From Undaria pinnatifida (Eukaryota > Sar > Phaeophyceae > Laminariales > Alariaceae): 64,000 bases of DNA. Of the stretch, positions 10,539 through 22,300 are shown piece by piece. The stretch is taken from assembly GCA_012845835.1 (NCBI GenBank), contig JABAKD010000025.1, positions 31,185,314 through 31,249,313 on the forward strand. The letters run 5' to 3'. Position numbers and translations under genes: made by a program. Under the pieces are notes generated by a model. The model ran no database searches, was not told where the DNA came from, and was given only the letters and a program-made list of their open reading frames with translations. Numbering within the stretch: the first letter of the stretch is position 1; each line of letters begins with the position of its first letter.

Positions 10539-11090
10539 GCCAAGGATGCTACTTTCTGCGCCCTGGCATTAATCAGTAGTATTTTTGAACTTTATTGCCC
10601 CTTACACCTGATCTATACACATTTCGATATTGATGGCAGCCCAATTCTCCACGTCTGTACTACTATATACCAGGTAATCTGGAAGCACGTGCGTGTAAAC
10701 GTAGCGGTTAAGCGCAAACATGAGTGGTCGCACCCGTTGATGGTTGTATCGGCAAAAGCACACTTTTAGTCACATAGGGCGGACCCGAGTAGCGGTAAAA
10801 TTTACCAGTGGTCTTTCATATGCTGGTACGGCACTACGTTAACCCTATGTGATCCATACTGCACTTGTCGTTCTGGTCGCGATCAACGACGGAATCGTAT
10901 TACCCAGGTAAAATCTTTTTCGGAGTATAAGCACACCACGACTTCGGACTGGCCCCTCGCGCCAATGGTGAAAGCGCCATTCTTTGGAACTGAGAAATCA
11001 GCGGGCTTAGATATCATTACTAAGCGCATCCAATATACCGTAAACGGTGGGAGGTGGTCGTACCATAGGTAGAGGGGGAGTTGTTGTATT

Positions 11091-12023
11091 ATGTTCGTTG
11101 ATCCATACGAAACGTACGGGGCTTACCCATTGCACAATCGGCCGAGCGGGGATAGGTTAGCTGCAGGTATATATAGTTTATATATGGCATTAATTTTATA
11201 TGATCAGGGCTCCATGTCGAGCCTCAACGCGGAGAGAAAAAGACTCACTCGACAGCCGGGCTGTGAGCTCTGTCCTTTGCGACAGCCGCAGGTAGTTCTT
11301 CTGAGTGTTTTTGTGCGTACGTGTACGCGCTTGTGCATGTACCACGTGTATTTGTTCAGTACGTGTCACGAAGCAATACCATCCGGGAAAAACTCACACC
11401 GTGGTGGTTTTCATTCTCGAGTCTCCATTACCGGACAGAGACTTGACGGGGATCTGGACCCTCCTTCGTCGTCGCGTCTCCAATGTCTTTTTTTCGCAAT
11501 CGAACCGCATATAGCTCCCCTGGCGAGAGCGTTCAAGCAAAGGCGGCATAATGACGCCAAAGGCACACGACCTGAGGACAGGGGAGCAGCGGATCGTATT
11601 GGGAATGAGAAGGAAAGCGAAATACTTCCTCACATTCTCAAGTACCCGGGGATATATATGACAGTTTACATTCTCTACTATGCTTGCTTCTTGCGCATCT
11701 TCGTGCGTTTGTTCGGTAGTGACTTGCTGGCATATATGTTCATAAGGTGTGTGACTGCTTGTAGCCTCACGACCAATTGTATTGACGTTTATGCATGTAC
11801 GCTTGAAACTACTCTAGTATTGCTTGCGGTTCGAGTGTTTATAATCTACCACGATCACCTGCTAGATGGTGTCATGTTCGCTCGTCATTCGTGCTCGCAA
11901 AGGGTGTACGTGTGTTCCTTATCATACAACGGCCTGCCGCACGACCAAACGTTTCAACGTATTTGCTGCTCTGAACGCCGATCGGGTGTGGATGTAAGTA
12001 TACAACCGCGGTGCAAACTCTGA
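11091..12023 (+). CDS. Unrecognised 310-codon open frame, doubtful
   Basis: This is the longest uninterrupted frame in the window outside the repeats. It starts with ATG and ends with TGA. I do not recognise the product. The translation is rich in Cys, Tyr, Leu and Arg, with a hydrophobic stretch near residues 187-220, but it shows no family motif, and TATA-rich runs (near 11168-11190) lie inside the frame, which is unusual for coding sequence. It sits between a tandem duplication and a copia LTR, with no neighbours that suggest a function. A chance frame or a piece of an unknown element are both possible. Confidence 0.2.
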   Translation: MFVDPYETYGAYPLHNRPSGDRLAAGIYSLYMALILYDQGSMSSLNAERKRLTRQPGCELCPLRQPQVVLLSVFVRTCTRLCMYHVYLFSTCHEAIPSGKNSHRGGFHSRVSITGQRLDGDLDPPSSSRLQCLFFAIEPHIAPLARAFKQRRHNDAKGTRPEDRGAADRIGNEKESEILPHILKYPGIYMTVYILYYACFLRIFVRLFGSDLLAYMFIRCVTACSLTTNCIDVYACTLETTLVLLAVRVFIIYHDHLLDGVMFARHSCSQRVYVCSLSYNGLPHDQTFQRICCSERRSGVDVSIQPRCKL

Positions 12024-12204
12024 TTGTTCGTGCCCTGTCAGCTCGTCGTTCGTTGCTCGCATGTTCATCCCCCGCTTGGCCGTTTCTCGCTCACAAATGA
12101 TTGATTGCCGGGTAACCTTACACGTTTGCTATTCGCTCGTGGATCCACCTCGTTTCGCATCATCGCTCGGTGCTGTAAGTACGTGTTGTTGGTTTTTTCG
12201 AGGA

Positions 12205-12632
12205 TGTGTGATACCCTGGCATGGTTGTTTAAGAGGCTGTGCCGTCGACGTTAGTCGAGGTGATGGCACGGTGCGAGAGGATAGCCTGGAAGACGAGGTG
12301 CTTCCGAGATGTAGAGAAGGTGTTGAGTAGTACAACGGTGGCGCTTAATTTCGCCAATACACACAAATATAAACCGCAGAGTTGCAGGAGCCCAGACGAC
12401 GGCTTCTTCCCAGAGATGACCAGGACAGCGCTATGATCCGAAATGATCTACAAGAGAGGGCCACACGAGAGAGTGAAATACCTGGAATTCAAGCAGAGAA
12501 TCCTACGGATGTAATTCCTCCGCACACATACGTACGTTACACTCGAGCCGACACATATGAGATCTACGATACCCAAGAAAGGTGATACTGAACATTTACT
12601 CATAATAGCTATGTGCTAACATTTCCATAACA
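12205..12632 (-). repeat. 3' LTR of the copia element
   Basis: About 428 bp. On the minus strand it starts TGTTATGGAAATG and ends GGTATCACACA, giving TG...CA termini. It matches 18908-19337 over its whole length, including the internal block GTCGACGTTAGTCGAGGTGA. Chance open frames inside both LTRs are not genes. Confidence 0.92.
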
Positions 12633-12641
12633 CTCCCCCTC
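12633..12641 (-). promoter_or_regulatory. Polypurine tract of the copia element
   Basis: The minus strand reads GAGGGGGAG immediately before the TG that opens the 3' LTR. This is the expected place for plus-strand DNA priming during reverse transcription. It also fixes the orientation of the element. Confidence 0.85.
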
Positions 12642-12910
12642 GACGGAAGTTGCTTTAACTCGTACTAAACGTTTGATGATTAATTCAAGCAAGTATTTTC
12701 GTTTCATGCGTTTCAACCACTAAAGTACCACGTGATGCTTCAGTCCTATACGTGCAACTATACATTCATACTCTTACTAAAGAGTACCTGCTACTGCACA
12801 AAACCGACTACCATGACTTCCAATCCTACATGGCTCGTTCAGCCAGTTATGGTTCGAGGACAAATATCTATCACAGCAAGAGCAAGTTGATTCGCACAAA
12901 CAGAACAGAT

Positions 12911-13640
12911 TCAAAACAAGCACACAAACATATAACACGAATAATTGGACTGGTTGTTGATGAAGTCGTTCGCGTTGAAGTTGTTGATGATGTCCAGCAG
13001 GTTCCTAAAGCGATGGTTGTTCACGTGCTTTGTGCCAATGTCGGCAAGGTTGATGTCAGTCGGGATGTATTGGATGGAGATCCTTCCCTCCGACACGAGC
13101 TCTCGGATGAAGAAGAAACGCAGCGTGATGTGGTTCATCCTTGAGCTGAAGGAGCGGTTTGCCAGCGCGTGCAGCGTCGCTGTGTTGTCGCAGAACAACG
13201 GCACGTTTGCAAAGGCCTTGCCGAACCCTAGCTCAGTCAGGATGTTCCAGCAGGACACTGCTTCCTTCATCGCCAAAGCAGACGCGACCAGCTCCACCTC
13301 CATGGTCGACATGGCAGTCAGACTTTGTAGCGCCGACTTGAAACCAATCGGCGCATCGCACAACATCGACAAGTAGCATGAGGTGGACGTTCCGTTGTCC
13401 TGGTTGTTGGCCCAGTTGGAGTCCGAAAAGACTGCAAGCTTGAAGCCTCCCCTCTTGTGCGCAATGCTGAAGTCGGTTGTCCCCGCGAGGTAGCGAAGAG
13501 TGTGTTTCGCCGCCACCATGTGGATCTTGCTGGGATTCGCCATCGGGCGAGCCAGTTGACCAACGGCATACATGTAATCGTACCTTAACACTTGGGAAAT
13601 ATACATCGGGCTCCCACGATGCCCTAGTGGCGCTTCTTTT
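12911..13640 (-). pseudogene. Copia RNase H domain and C-terminus of Pol
   Basis: Degrades the RNA strand of the RNA-DNA hybrid. Motifs of copia RNase H occur in order: YAVGQLARPMANPSK, the HTLRYLAGT block, FSDSNWA (catalytic Asp), TAMSTMEVEL (catalytic Glu region, with Val for Ala and Leu for Tyr changes from the usual STEAEY), FCDNTAT (catalytic Asp), then FFFIRELVSEGRISIQYIPT and ADIGTKH, which is the normal copia end. The frame is open for 231 codons to the stop at 12911, making this the best preserved part of the element. The N-terminal junction with RT is in another frame. Confidence 0.9.
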
Positions 13641-14300
13641 CCTCCTCGTCCAGCAGAGTCTCATCAGGCTGTTTGTTGGAGAGTTCGGGACCGTACCCCG
13701 GCGTGTTGGTCGGCTTGCATTCCGACATTCAAAAACTCTCTAGGATGGGCTTGGCGTAAGCCTATTGAGAGACCGTGAGAATGCCACGCTCAAGGTCTTC
13801 CTTTATCTCCATGCCCAAGGCAAGCGACACCGCTCCCATGCCAGGAATCTTGAAACGCTGCTTCAACGTCTCTTTCACCATCGCCATGGCGTCACAGTTG
13901 TTGCTAAACCAAAAGGATATCGTCCACGTAGAGGGTCAAGTTGATCCGAACACCGTCGTGATCGTACAAGTAGAAGCGGAACCAACCCGATCTCGACAAG
14001 GGCGGGATGAATGGTGTTCAACCAGTTCCCGGGGCTTTGTGCCCGCCCGTAGAGGCTCTTCTATAGCTGCATCACTAGCTCACCTCCATCCTTGTCCTTG
14101 ACCTCGAAGCCAGGCGGCTGCTCGACGAACACCAACTCACGGATATGCGCGTGCAGGAAGGCAGTTAAAACGTCCATCTGGTGTAGAAGCAGGCCGAAGT
14201 GCACGACTATGCAACATATTATCTGCACGCTCTGAATCATGCACACCAGGGCTTAGATGATGGCATAGTCAAGACCAGGAGCTTAGTTCCAACCTTGTGT
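13641..14300 (-). pseudogene. Copia reverse transcriptase domain, frameshifted
   Basis: Copies the element RNA into DNA. At 14246-14061 the minus strand encodes HQMDVLTAFLHAHIRELVFV followed by EQPPGFE, the typical copia RT segment containing the first catalytic Asp. At 13919-13930 it encodes YVDD within LYVDDILL, the catalytic motif. The two segments lie in different frames and the stretch between them has stops, so this RT is inactive. It connects to the RNase H part downstream. Confidence 0.85.
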
Positions 14301-14767
14301 CACTACACAAGCGTTGCAAAATCGTCCGCCTTGCGTTTGAACACCCATTTCGAATTGATTCGCTTCCGTCAAGCGGGAACGGCAGAGCGCGGAACAAACT
14401 TGTAAACATCACGATCATCGACACTCGCAGTCTCGCGTTCTGCTGGTTCGTTCCACTGGGCGGCGTCGGGCGTGGCCCGCGCTTCCTTAATTTCCGTTGA
14501 ACATTCGATTACTTTGTTCCCACAGCGTACGCATATTCCGTTAAGACGAATGTACCGTCCCTGTGGACGACGTCGGGAAACTCCCCCTACACGGTAAACA
14601 CGTAGGAGATGCGACGAAGCTCACCGATGGTCTTTGCAGTGGGTACGCTCGACGCATACCTGGTGGTGGCAGGCATCGACGTGGAACCTCCTCCACCACG
14701 AGTACCACGTACACGTGCCGACACGCTGCCACGTCCACCGCGCTGCGGTATGCCTCCCCGCGCAGAT

Positions 14768-15747
14768 TCACCACCCGAAGCAAACCTGGTCACTGCAGGG
14801 ATGGCGGGGAACCTCGTCCACAACGAGACGAACCGCGTACACGCACAGATTCACCCTGCGGCGCAGTACCAGACGGAGCAAAACCAGCAGGCGATGAACC
14901 AAGCGGCGGCGTCGGACCAGGTGAAGATCCACGAGAAAATTATGGTGGACCAGCACCGGGGGACTGACTCCCCCCGGCTGGGCAAGGCTATCTTCTTCAT
15001 ACGTACCACCAGACGTCCCAGGGGCATCGTTGGCAGGAGTAGATTCAGCAAGTGCAATTCCGAGATCACAGTTGGGTGTCTCACAACTTTGTTCGACACG
15101 CTCATTCACAGACAGATCCCCCACGGCATCCCCAACGGCACGCTTAGGAGAGAATGGATCAGCCGAGTGGTTGGAGGTGTAGTTTCGCACGTCTCTTAGC
15201 ACGTCGTCTTGGTCGTCGTACGTGAACTCCCCGTCGTCAAAACCACGCGTGTCCAACAAGGGCGCGACAGGAGGCGTCTCAATGAAGATAACATTTTTAC
15301 TCGCCCGCACACGTCGCGTGTTATAGCTGTAGATCCCGTAGGACTTGTTTTTCGCCGGCCTTCTCACACACGATGCTCCAGCTTAGTGGTGTGGACCTCT
15401 TCGTGCACGAACGCCCTGGACCCGATCACCCGGAGATGGCCGAGATAGGCATCCTTGCCGTCAAGCGCCTTGTACGGCGTTCTGTTCTACAAGGCTGCGG
15501 GAGGAGTCCGGTTGCTCAGGTAGACGGCCGTCTACATCAGCTTCCCCGAAAGGAAGTTCGACAGTGTCGAGTCGGCGAGAAAACAGCGCACGATGTTCAA
15601 AAATTTCCGGCCCGCAGGCTCGTCCGCTCCGACCTGCTGAGGGGTAATCGGAGAGGCAAACTTTAGCTTGATGCCGACGTTATGACAGTGGTGACGGATT
15701 TCCGTGCTCGAGAATTCCGTGCCGCGGTCCCCGCGGAGAGTATGGAT
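14768..15747 (-). pseudogene. Copia integrase C-terminal half and connector
   Basis: On the minus strand near 15745-15590 the sequence encodes GDRGTEFSS (second catalytic Asp of the DDE core) and further on VGADEPAGR (catalytic Glu region; usually NGxxER). Near 15360-15270 it encodes KSYGIYSYNTRRV and NVIFIETPP, the conserved copia block just after integrase. A low-complexity acidic/basic connector follows down to 14768. The Asp and Glu are retained, but stops and frame changes divide the region. Confidence 0.82.
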
Positions 15748-16815
15748 TCACTCGCTGGTAGGAATCACGGTCTCCTTCACGAACACCCCAAGGACGTCCA
15801 CTGAGCAGGTCTTGTCCTTCATGAGCACCACTTCCTTCCACATGGTTTCCTGGTCAACGATTTTTACGGCGTATTTTGAACCCGCCCAGAGATTTAGGCA
15901 TGAAGGGCTGAGGGTGTCAACGGAAACGAGCTGGGGAGGACGTACAATATCGTAGATGGCCGGCTTGGGGTGAGGTTGTTGTGCACTATTCCTGAGTGGG
16001 CAGGTACTACAGTTCTTAAGGTCGCCGGTGTAGTCGACACCACTAGCCGGCTCCTTCCTCCGGACGTCCAAGCTCTTGTGATTTATGTGTCCCATGCGCT
16101 TGTGCCACAGCTCGTGGGAGTCCGATGTCAAGGCAAGGCCGTCAGGAGCCCGTCCGAGGACCATCTGTCCCCCAGCGGCACCCCCTAGATTCACCTCGAT
16201 GGAGCAAATGAGCGTTCCGGTCGCGTCGGTCACCCCATAGTTTTGCATCGGGAACCTCACGTCTCCCGACTCTAATCTGAGGTTGACTGGATGATACAAC
16301 GTTGCCACTTTGTTCTGCATCGCCGCGGTCACGGAGAAGAAGCTGGTGCCCAAGTCCGGCACCAAAACGACGCGTAAGGAGACGCGCCGGTCATTTCCGT
16401 TGTCATTTGTGACGGCGCCAAAGGTAGTCCCCGTTGTTACGCCGTTGAGGAGAGGATGGCCGGCGATGACGATCGTGTGAGGGACCTGAATGTCTTCGAC
16501 GTCGCACATGTGGGCCTGCACTCCTGGTGTAAGCGCAGGATCTAGGTAGTTGTTGGTCGCTCCCCTGTCCACAACCATCCGGATGCACGACCCATCTGAG
16601 CAAAAACGAGCAAACGACATCGCCGCAGGAGTCGCCATTAACGCACCAAAAATCCCTGAAGGAAAGCGGTGGTCCCGTGCAGGCGATTCTGGGGAGATAT
16701 ATAAAGGTACCGCCGGAATGGCGGCAGACGCCGCCGGAGGCGTCTGGAAAAAGGGATAAGACGAAGTTGTCGCAGCCGGTGGAACGCGTTGGGCGCTGAA
16801 GGAGAAGCCGAACAA
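15748..16815 (-). pseudogene. Copia protease, pre-integrase and integrase start
   Basis: An open stretch of 355 codons. Near residue 85 it carries VVDRGATNNYLD, the aspartic protease active-site region; copia normally has DSGAT or DTGAT, so Arg replaces the Ser/Thr and the protease is probably dead. Around residues 235-270 LWHKRMGHINHKSL is the GAG-pre-integrase motif, followed by a CSTCPLRNSAQ zinc-binding remnant. SVDTLSP and the residues after it begin the integrase catalytic core with its first Asp. The first third is Pro/Ala-rich and links back to gag. Confidence 0.88.
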
Positions 16816-17680
16816 GTCGGCTCAGCGGGAGCCTGCGGCACCGTCGCAGGAGTCGATTGCGCCAAGTATGCGCTCCCGATAATGGGCCGGTTGACCTGAC
16901 CAGCGGAATGCAGCAGCGCCATGTTGGCAACGAAGCCTTGGAGTTCTTTCTGCTTGTTCGCGCGAGCTCCTGCTGTTTCAGACACTCAGCATAGCTGTGC
17001 GTGGTGGTGTTGTGGTAGGAGCAATATTTCGGCTGAGCACTCCCCCCACCACCGCCGCGCTTGTTCTTCCGCTATTTCTTTCCCGGCTTCGGACGGTTCT
17101 TCTGCTTTTGTTAGGGCCAGGGACGCTGGAAATGCCCGTACGCCTTGCATCGATGGCACTGGTCGAATGAGGGCGCCGCCATCGCGGCCCGCCGGCCCGG
17201 GGCCACGGGCGCCGATGCGTTGCGCGACTGCTGGTCCACGTAGAAAAGGTTGGCCGTCTCTTGGGGAGAGTCAACGGACGTAATTCGTCAAGATAATGCA
17301 TGTCACGGATGAACTTGAACTCTGGGGTCTTCGTCAGGCCCGAAAGCATGATGTCTAGGTAGAACTCTTTGGAGACCTCCTCCCCCAGGCCCTGGAGACG
17401 AATATTGAGGTCCATTTATTTCGTGAAGAAATCGATAGGATCCCCGCCCGCCATGTGCCGAAGGCTTAAAAGCTCTCTGTGACACGCACGCCGAGCTTCT
17501 TGGGTTGAGCGTCGAAACACTAGTTGAGGGTCTTCCCGGCCGCCGTTTCATCCGCCGCCTCTTCGTGACTAAGAACGGTGACATGCGCAGACCCGGAGAT
17601 GACAAAAAAGAGGATGGGGTACAGACGACCGTTTGCCTGGTCCCACTTGGCTCTATCTCCCTCGTCCAGTTCAGGTTCCG
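16816..17680 (-). pseudogene. Copia Gag, frameshifted
   Basis: Structural protein that packages the RNA. Near 17460-17290 the minus strand encodes RHMAGGDPIDFFTK, a stop, then MDLNIRLQGLGEEVSKEFYL and DIMLSGL, typical of the copia UBN2-type Gag core. At about 17156-17110 lies QCHRCKAYGHFQRPW, a zinc knuckle in which the last Cys appears as Trp. Near 17030-16985 YCSYHNTTTHSYAEC follows, a second Cys/His motif common in copia Gag. Stops split the frame into short pieces. Confidence 0.8.
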
Positions 17681-18883
17681 CAGGGCTGTCGGCCCGTCTA
17701 GGATGGGCTTAAGATCCAGCGCGAAGAGGTTTACTGCGTTCAGGAGTTTTGTCTTCCACGTACGCGAGAACCCTGGTGCCCCGAGATGGTCCTATCGGCG
17801 TCCAGCCTGCGGTGGAGCCCGGAGCTCGAAGATTCCGCCATTGCTGAAAGCCAGGTTAACACTAACTGGCGCGGTCCGGTTTTGGCACACGTACGACGCC
17901 CCGAGAGCCTGAAAAGGGTCGGTGCGCCTGAGAAGGATACGGTGCAATGCTACACAAGGGTAGGCTTAGTTCAGGTCGCAGCTCCGTAGCTCACGCCCCA
18001 CGTCCGGCGTTAGCTATCCAGCGTCCGCACAGACCACTGCGCCGCGTCGAGTACATCTTATGAACAACCGCAGGTGGCGAAACTGCAGTATTGAGACGAC
18101 GGTGTAGCCACCTTTAGTCTCTTCCTGGAGGTACACGGGTCAAATGCACTGCTGAGACTTGCTACGCGTCTTGCAGCGTAGACGATTGGCTCCTGCAAGG
18201 ATGCAAACAGGTGTGGCCAGACCCTCAGCCTGCACACGTACCGATAAAAAAACCAGCACGAGGAAGATATCGTGGACACACCTACCTCGCGTATACCACA
18301 ACCCGCAGGTATACCTCGCATATACTACAACGCGCAGGATAATTTACGTGAGCGGGTTACGTAGATGTAGCGGCAGCAGCAGGCGGCTACCAGCTGACAG
18401 TCGTTTTCTCAGCCAACACACGCTACCACCCCGGTAACCCGGTACATGGGAGATATCTTGGATAGACTACGCCTCGCGAGAGAACCACGCGCAGGCGATT
18501 TCGGTCGCCAGTTACAGACACATAGAACACCGAGAACGGTTCGCCGCGCGCAGAACAAACAACCTGCACAACCGTATTCGCCGACCGAAATCAACGCCTA
18601 GAAATTGTGCTCTCGAATGCTTTACACAAAGAGTAGCATAACGAATATGCAGCCGAGAGCTCAGGTGATCAGTCCGGGCCCAGTAAGAAAGCGGGTTGAC
18701 TCAGTGTGGCCTCCAGCAGAAAAAACACCCTGGAAGTAGCTCCCGGTGGGAAAATGTCCAAAGACGTATAATTCCTAGAATTTCCCAAAAATATCCAATT
18801 CCTGGGGGACGGGTGTGCTCTCCACAGCACTCGGCGTCAGCAGTAGAGGCGCTGTCGCCGCAGGCCCCCACTCACGCACACAA
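17681..18883 (-). other. Copia 5' internal region without recognised domain
   Basis: Lies between the primer-binding site and the Gag core. It probably holds the leader and the Gag N-terminus, but all frames are broken and I see no domain. Confidence 0.5.
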
Positions 18884-18896
18884 GGCCTCGTAACCT
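18884..18896 (-). promoter_or_regulatory. Possible primer-binding site of the copia element
   Basis: The minus strand reads AGGTTACGAGGCC 11 nt after the 5' LTR. The core GGTTAYGAG is complementary to a methionine tRNA anticodon loop (CUCAUAACC, with one mismatch), as in copia elements primed by a half tRNA. The other LTR element in this window has GGTTATGAGC directly next to its LTR, which supports the reading. Confidence 0.55.
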
Positions 18897-18907
18897 GTCA
18901 TTGAACA

Positions 18908-19337
18908 TGTGTGATACCCTGGGACGGTTGTTTGAGAGGCTGTGCCGTCGACGTTAGTCGAGGTGATTGCACGGTGCGAGAGGATAGCCTGGAAGACGAA
19001 GTGCTTCCGAGATGTAGAGAAGATGTTGAACAGTACAACGGTGGCTCTTAATTTCGCCAATACACACAGTCATAAACCGCAGAGTTGCAGGAGTCCAGAA
19101 GACGGCTGCTTCCCAGAGATGGCCAAGACAGCTATGATCCGAAATGATCCACAAGAGAGGGCCACACGAGAGAGTGAAATACCTGGAATTCAAGCAGAGA
19201 ATCCTATGGAAGTAATTCCTCCGCAAACATACGTACGTTACACTCAAATCGACACATATGAGATCAACGATACACAAGAGCAGTTCTACTGAACATCGAA
19301 TTACAATATCTTTGTGCTAAAATTTATCTCTATAAAA
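18908..19337 (-). repeat. 5' LTR of the copia element
   Basis: About 430 bp matching 12205-12632. The outer (right) end has changed from TG to other bases, so the boundary is inferred from the alignment. Block order is identical to the other LTR. Confidence 0.88.
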
Positions 19338-22300
19338 GTATTTCCTTCCGTTCTGGGGCGAGTTCGCCCCAGGCCTAACTCCCTCATTGTGGACACATTC
19401 GCATATTAACATCACCCGGGCAAACGCTTCTCTAACGTAATGCTTCTAACGACAATATAACACATGTATCTGGCGGAACGGAATGTCTATGCTTGTTTTA
19501 AGCCCTTCAGCGGATCATAAATTGCCCTTGCTCCCACGCGCGGGCGCGACAAGCGTCGGAGCGTAGCCGTATGAACGGGGAACGTGAAAAAAGCACAAAC
19601 GACCAGTGTAACAGAAATCAAACTAAAGCGAACCAAAGACAGATATAAACAGTTAATAAAGTAGTAGGATGAAAGGAAAACGGGAAAAAACAAACGCAAA
19701 GAGGAAGAAGAAAGACAAAACGGTCACCGCGGGAGTAGGAGGGGGAGACGTCGTTCTCGCATCGATACTCGCTGATGGATATCGTCTTATATGCCAATTT
19801 AATCCGGCACCGTAGGGTCGTTATACGTCAATCGGGGCGGGGTTAAACCGACGTCCAGGCACAGCGCGTGCAGATACTACAACCGAACCGTGAGCCACTC
19901 CATTGATTGCGCTGCAAGAGGTACGGTGCTACAGTATATTAGCCAATCTTGGTGGTTTGATGTCCACGCCAGGTGCTGCCCGTGTAGGTCAGCTGGGCGA
20001 CATACACCTCTACGTATGTCGTTGGGTGTGTTTGTGGTAGTTGTGGGGGAATGTATTGTGCTGTGTTTGTGTTTGTTGTGGATGTGTCGTGGCTCCACCT
20101 GTTTTTAGGTGGAAACTGCTGTGTGTGCCCCTTGCACGTATCCGGGCATGACCTATTTCGACAACATCGTAATAGGCCTCATGTTTTCCTCAACGGCTGG
20201 CCGCCACCCGTTACGGGCTAGAGAAACCAACGGGGACAGAACCGCTTTGCTTTTTTTTTTTAGGTCTTTAAACTGATTGCACTGCACGTCGACATCATGG
20301 CGAGGTGGTGGTCTGGGGAACTTTGGCCATCCTCTGAAGAAAAACACAGAACCAAGGGAATGGACGGAGGAAGCATATAAAATAATGTTCAATTATCACG
20401 GTTGGTTGGCGTTTTTCAGGTTTTGTGCCTACATGTTAACGGGAACTCTTTTGTGTGGGAATTGTGGAAAAACGGTACGGGTGTCGCTAGGGCCAATGCG
20501 TCTTGCGGTTGCGTCGTCAAGATGGAATCGCAGGACTTTGCGGCGACCGCAGTGATTATTGTTTAATCCGCTACCCCCGCCATGTATGTGCCTCTTTAAT
20601 CATGTAGATGTGTATATCTTATGTGAAAGCGTTACCGAAATAGATTGGCTATCAGCAGCACGCCCAAACACCTGATGTGGGTGAGCGTATAGTCGAAGTG
20701 AGTAAGTGAGTGTTAATGTTCCAGCGTTTACGGCGGTGGGCATGATTTTGGTATGTTGGTAAACTCGAACTTGCCCTGCCGTTGTTGCAATTTTGATATT
20801 ATTTTTGGCAGGGATTCATAGGCAGAAGTATAGTAAAGGTTAGTGCTGTCGGCTTCATGACGTGCTGACTAAGACCAGCAGGTATTCGAGATGCCGTGGA
20901 AGGAGCGTGAAAGGCGAGCCGAATTCTAACCTTCTTGGAGCGTACACGGCCCAGGACTGCGACCCAATGTACAATATAAGATTATATACACACTCCACGA
21001 GGGTGCGGAACTACGGAATACTGGGTACTATGTCTACTCTCCAAATGACCACTTGCCTAACTATGGCGAGTGTGTAAATTGCCACATGCCCACTCTGCAG
21101 AGATAGCCTGTCTCGTCCCTCCCTCACTAGGGGTGCCGCATTAGGTTCTGCATTCATAACTTGATGAACTTAATATCTCACTCCAAACATGACTTGGGAG
21201 ACATTCGCTCGCGCAACACGAGTAACCATTTTCTGCGCTAGTCCTGGAAAAATACTCTTCAATTATTGTCATACTCATCGATAGGTTCGTGCATGAGAAC
21301 CTCCATCAGTCAGGAACACTACATGGCCCAAAATCCGCAGCTCTTGCCGCGGGATGGCTCCTAACATTTGCCGGGCTCCGAAGCTGGTGCAGCGACGGGG
21401 AGCGGAAACAACTGAGAAACGACTGGGTAGAAAGCGCACACTGTTGCCGCCCCTTGACTGAGATTCCCGTTAATTGTGTTCGTGCATACGTGGCGTGCCT
21501 GGGAGGGTGTTGCGGTGACGGGGCGCCGAGGAAGGCCGACGGATCGGCAAATGACCGGGATGCCCAGCACCGACGCTTGACTTCGTCAGGCTGGGAGTGT
21601 TTTCAGCTGGGGGCCGACGGAAAGAGACGAGAGGTCTGTCATGTTGAAGGCGCAAATAATGTTTCCGGGGGAAGACCGCGGTGCTTGCTGCATCAAAGAG
21701 TTATCTGTCGAGCAGGAGGAGCGTTGCAGCACGTGAAGGCCAGGACATCTGCGATGTGCCGTCATTGTCTTGATTTATTACACGCGGGGCGTCTATATGC
21801 CTGACCGGGGATCAATATGCCGTCAATGCCTCTTCGTATCAATTCGGATGTTTTGTGAGTTATCACGGCAAAGGAATTCCTCTCTACAGGCGTTGAAACG
21901 CCTATTGGCCAAACGTAACAACCATGTTTTGTCTAGCAGGCGCGAACCGAACAGACTAAAATCTCGACTTGTTGAAAAAACATGCCAAGTGCCCGTGGAT
22001 GTGTCCCGATCACGTGCCCACCTATTGTTCGCACGTATCTCCCACAATTGTCACTTGGCTTCAGGCTAATCGAGCACATTGCGCTTCATGAACCAGTGAG
22101 GATTGCTGTCTGTGGAATAGTTGAAACCCATTTTTTCTTCAAGCAAACTCGAGACAGCTAAGTACGATAAGTCTCGAGAGTAGAGACTCTAGCCCGAAAG
22201 CGCGATGGTTCAGTAACACAGCACCTTACATCGCTCCCTGTGAGCCCTACCAGTGGGTACTGACCCTAACCTTTAAGTGGCAGAGTCCCGATCTACGTTG

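Larger units (their letters stand above)
12205..19337 (-). mobile_element. Ty1/copia LTR retrotransposon, full length but decayed
   Basis: A complete copia-type element read on the minus strand: 5' LTR (18908-19337), primer-binding site, gag, protease, integrase, reverse transcriptase, RNase H, polypurine tract, and 3' LTR (12205-12632). The order PR-IN-RT-RH is diagnostic of copia rather than gypsy. Coding parts lie in several frames with many stops. By eye the LTRs differ at roughly one position in ten, which points to an old insertion. No target-site duplication could be matched (left flank GAGGA, right flank GTATT), consistent with decay or recombination. Confidence 0.92.

Noticed and set aside
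14563-15199. Plus-strand open frames of 134-196 codons in the copia region
   Set aside because: They are antisense to the integrase connector, whose minus-strand frame shows the conserved copia blocks.
21289-21804. 171-codon plus-strand frame as a gene
   Set aside because: No motif, no splice partner and Cys/Arg-rich composition; overlapping frames on the other strand are equally open.
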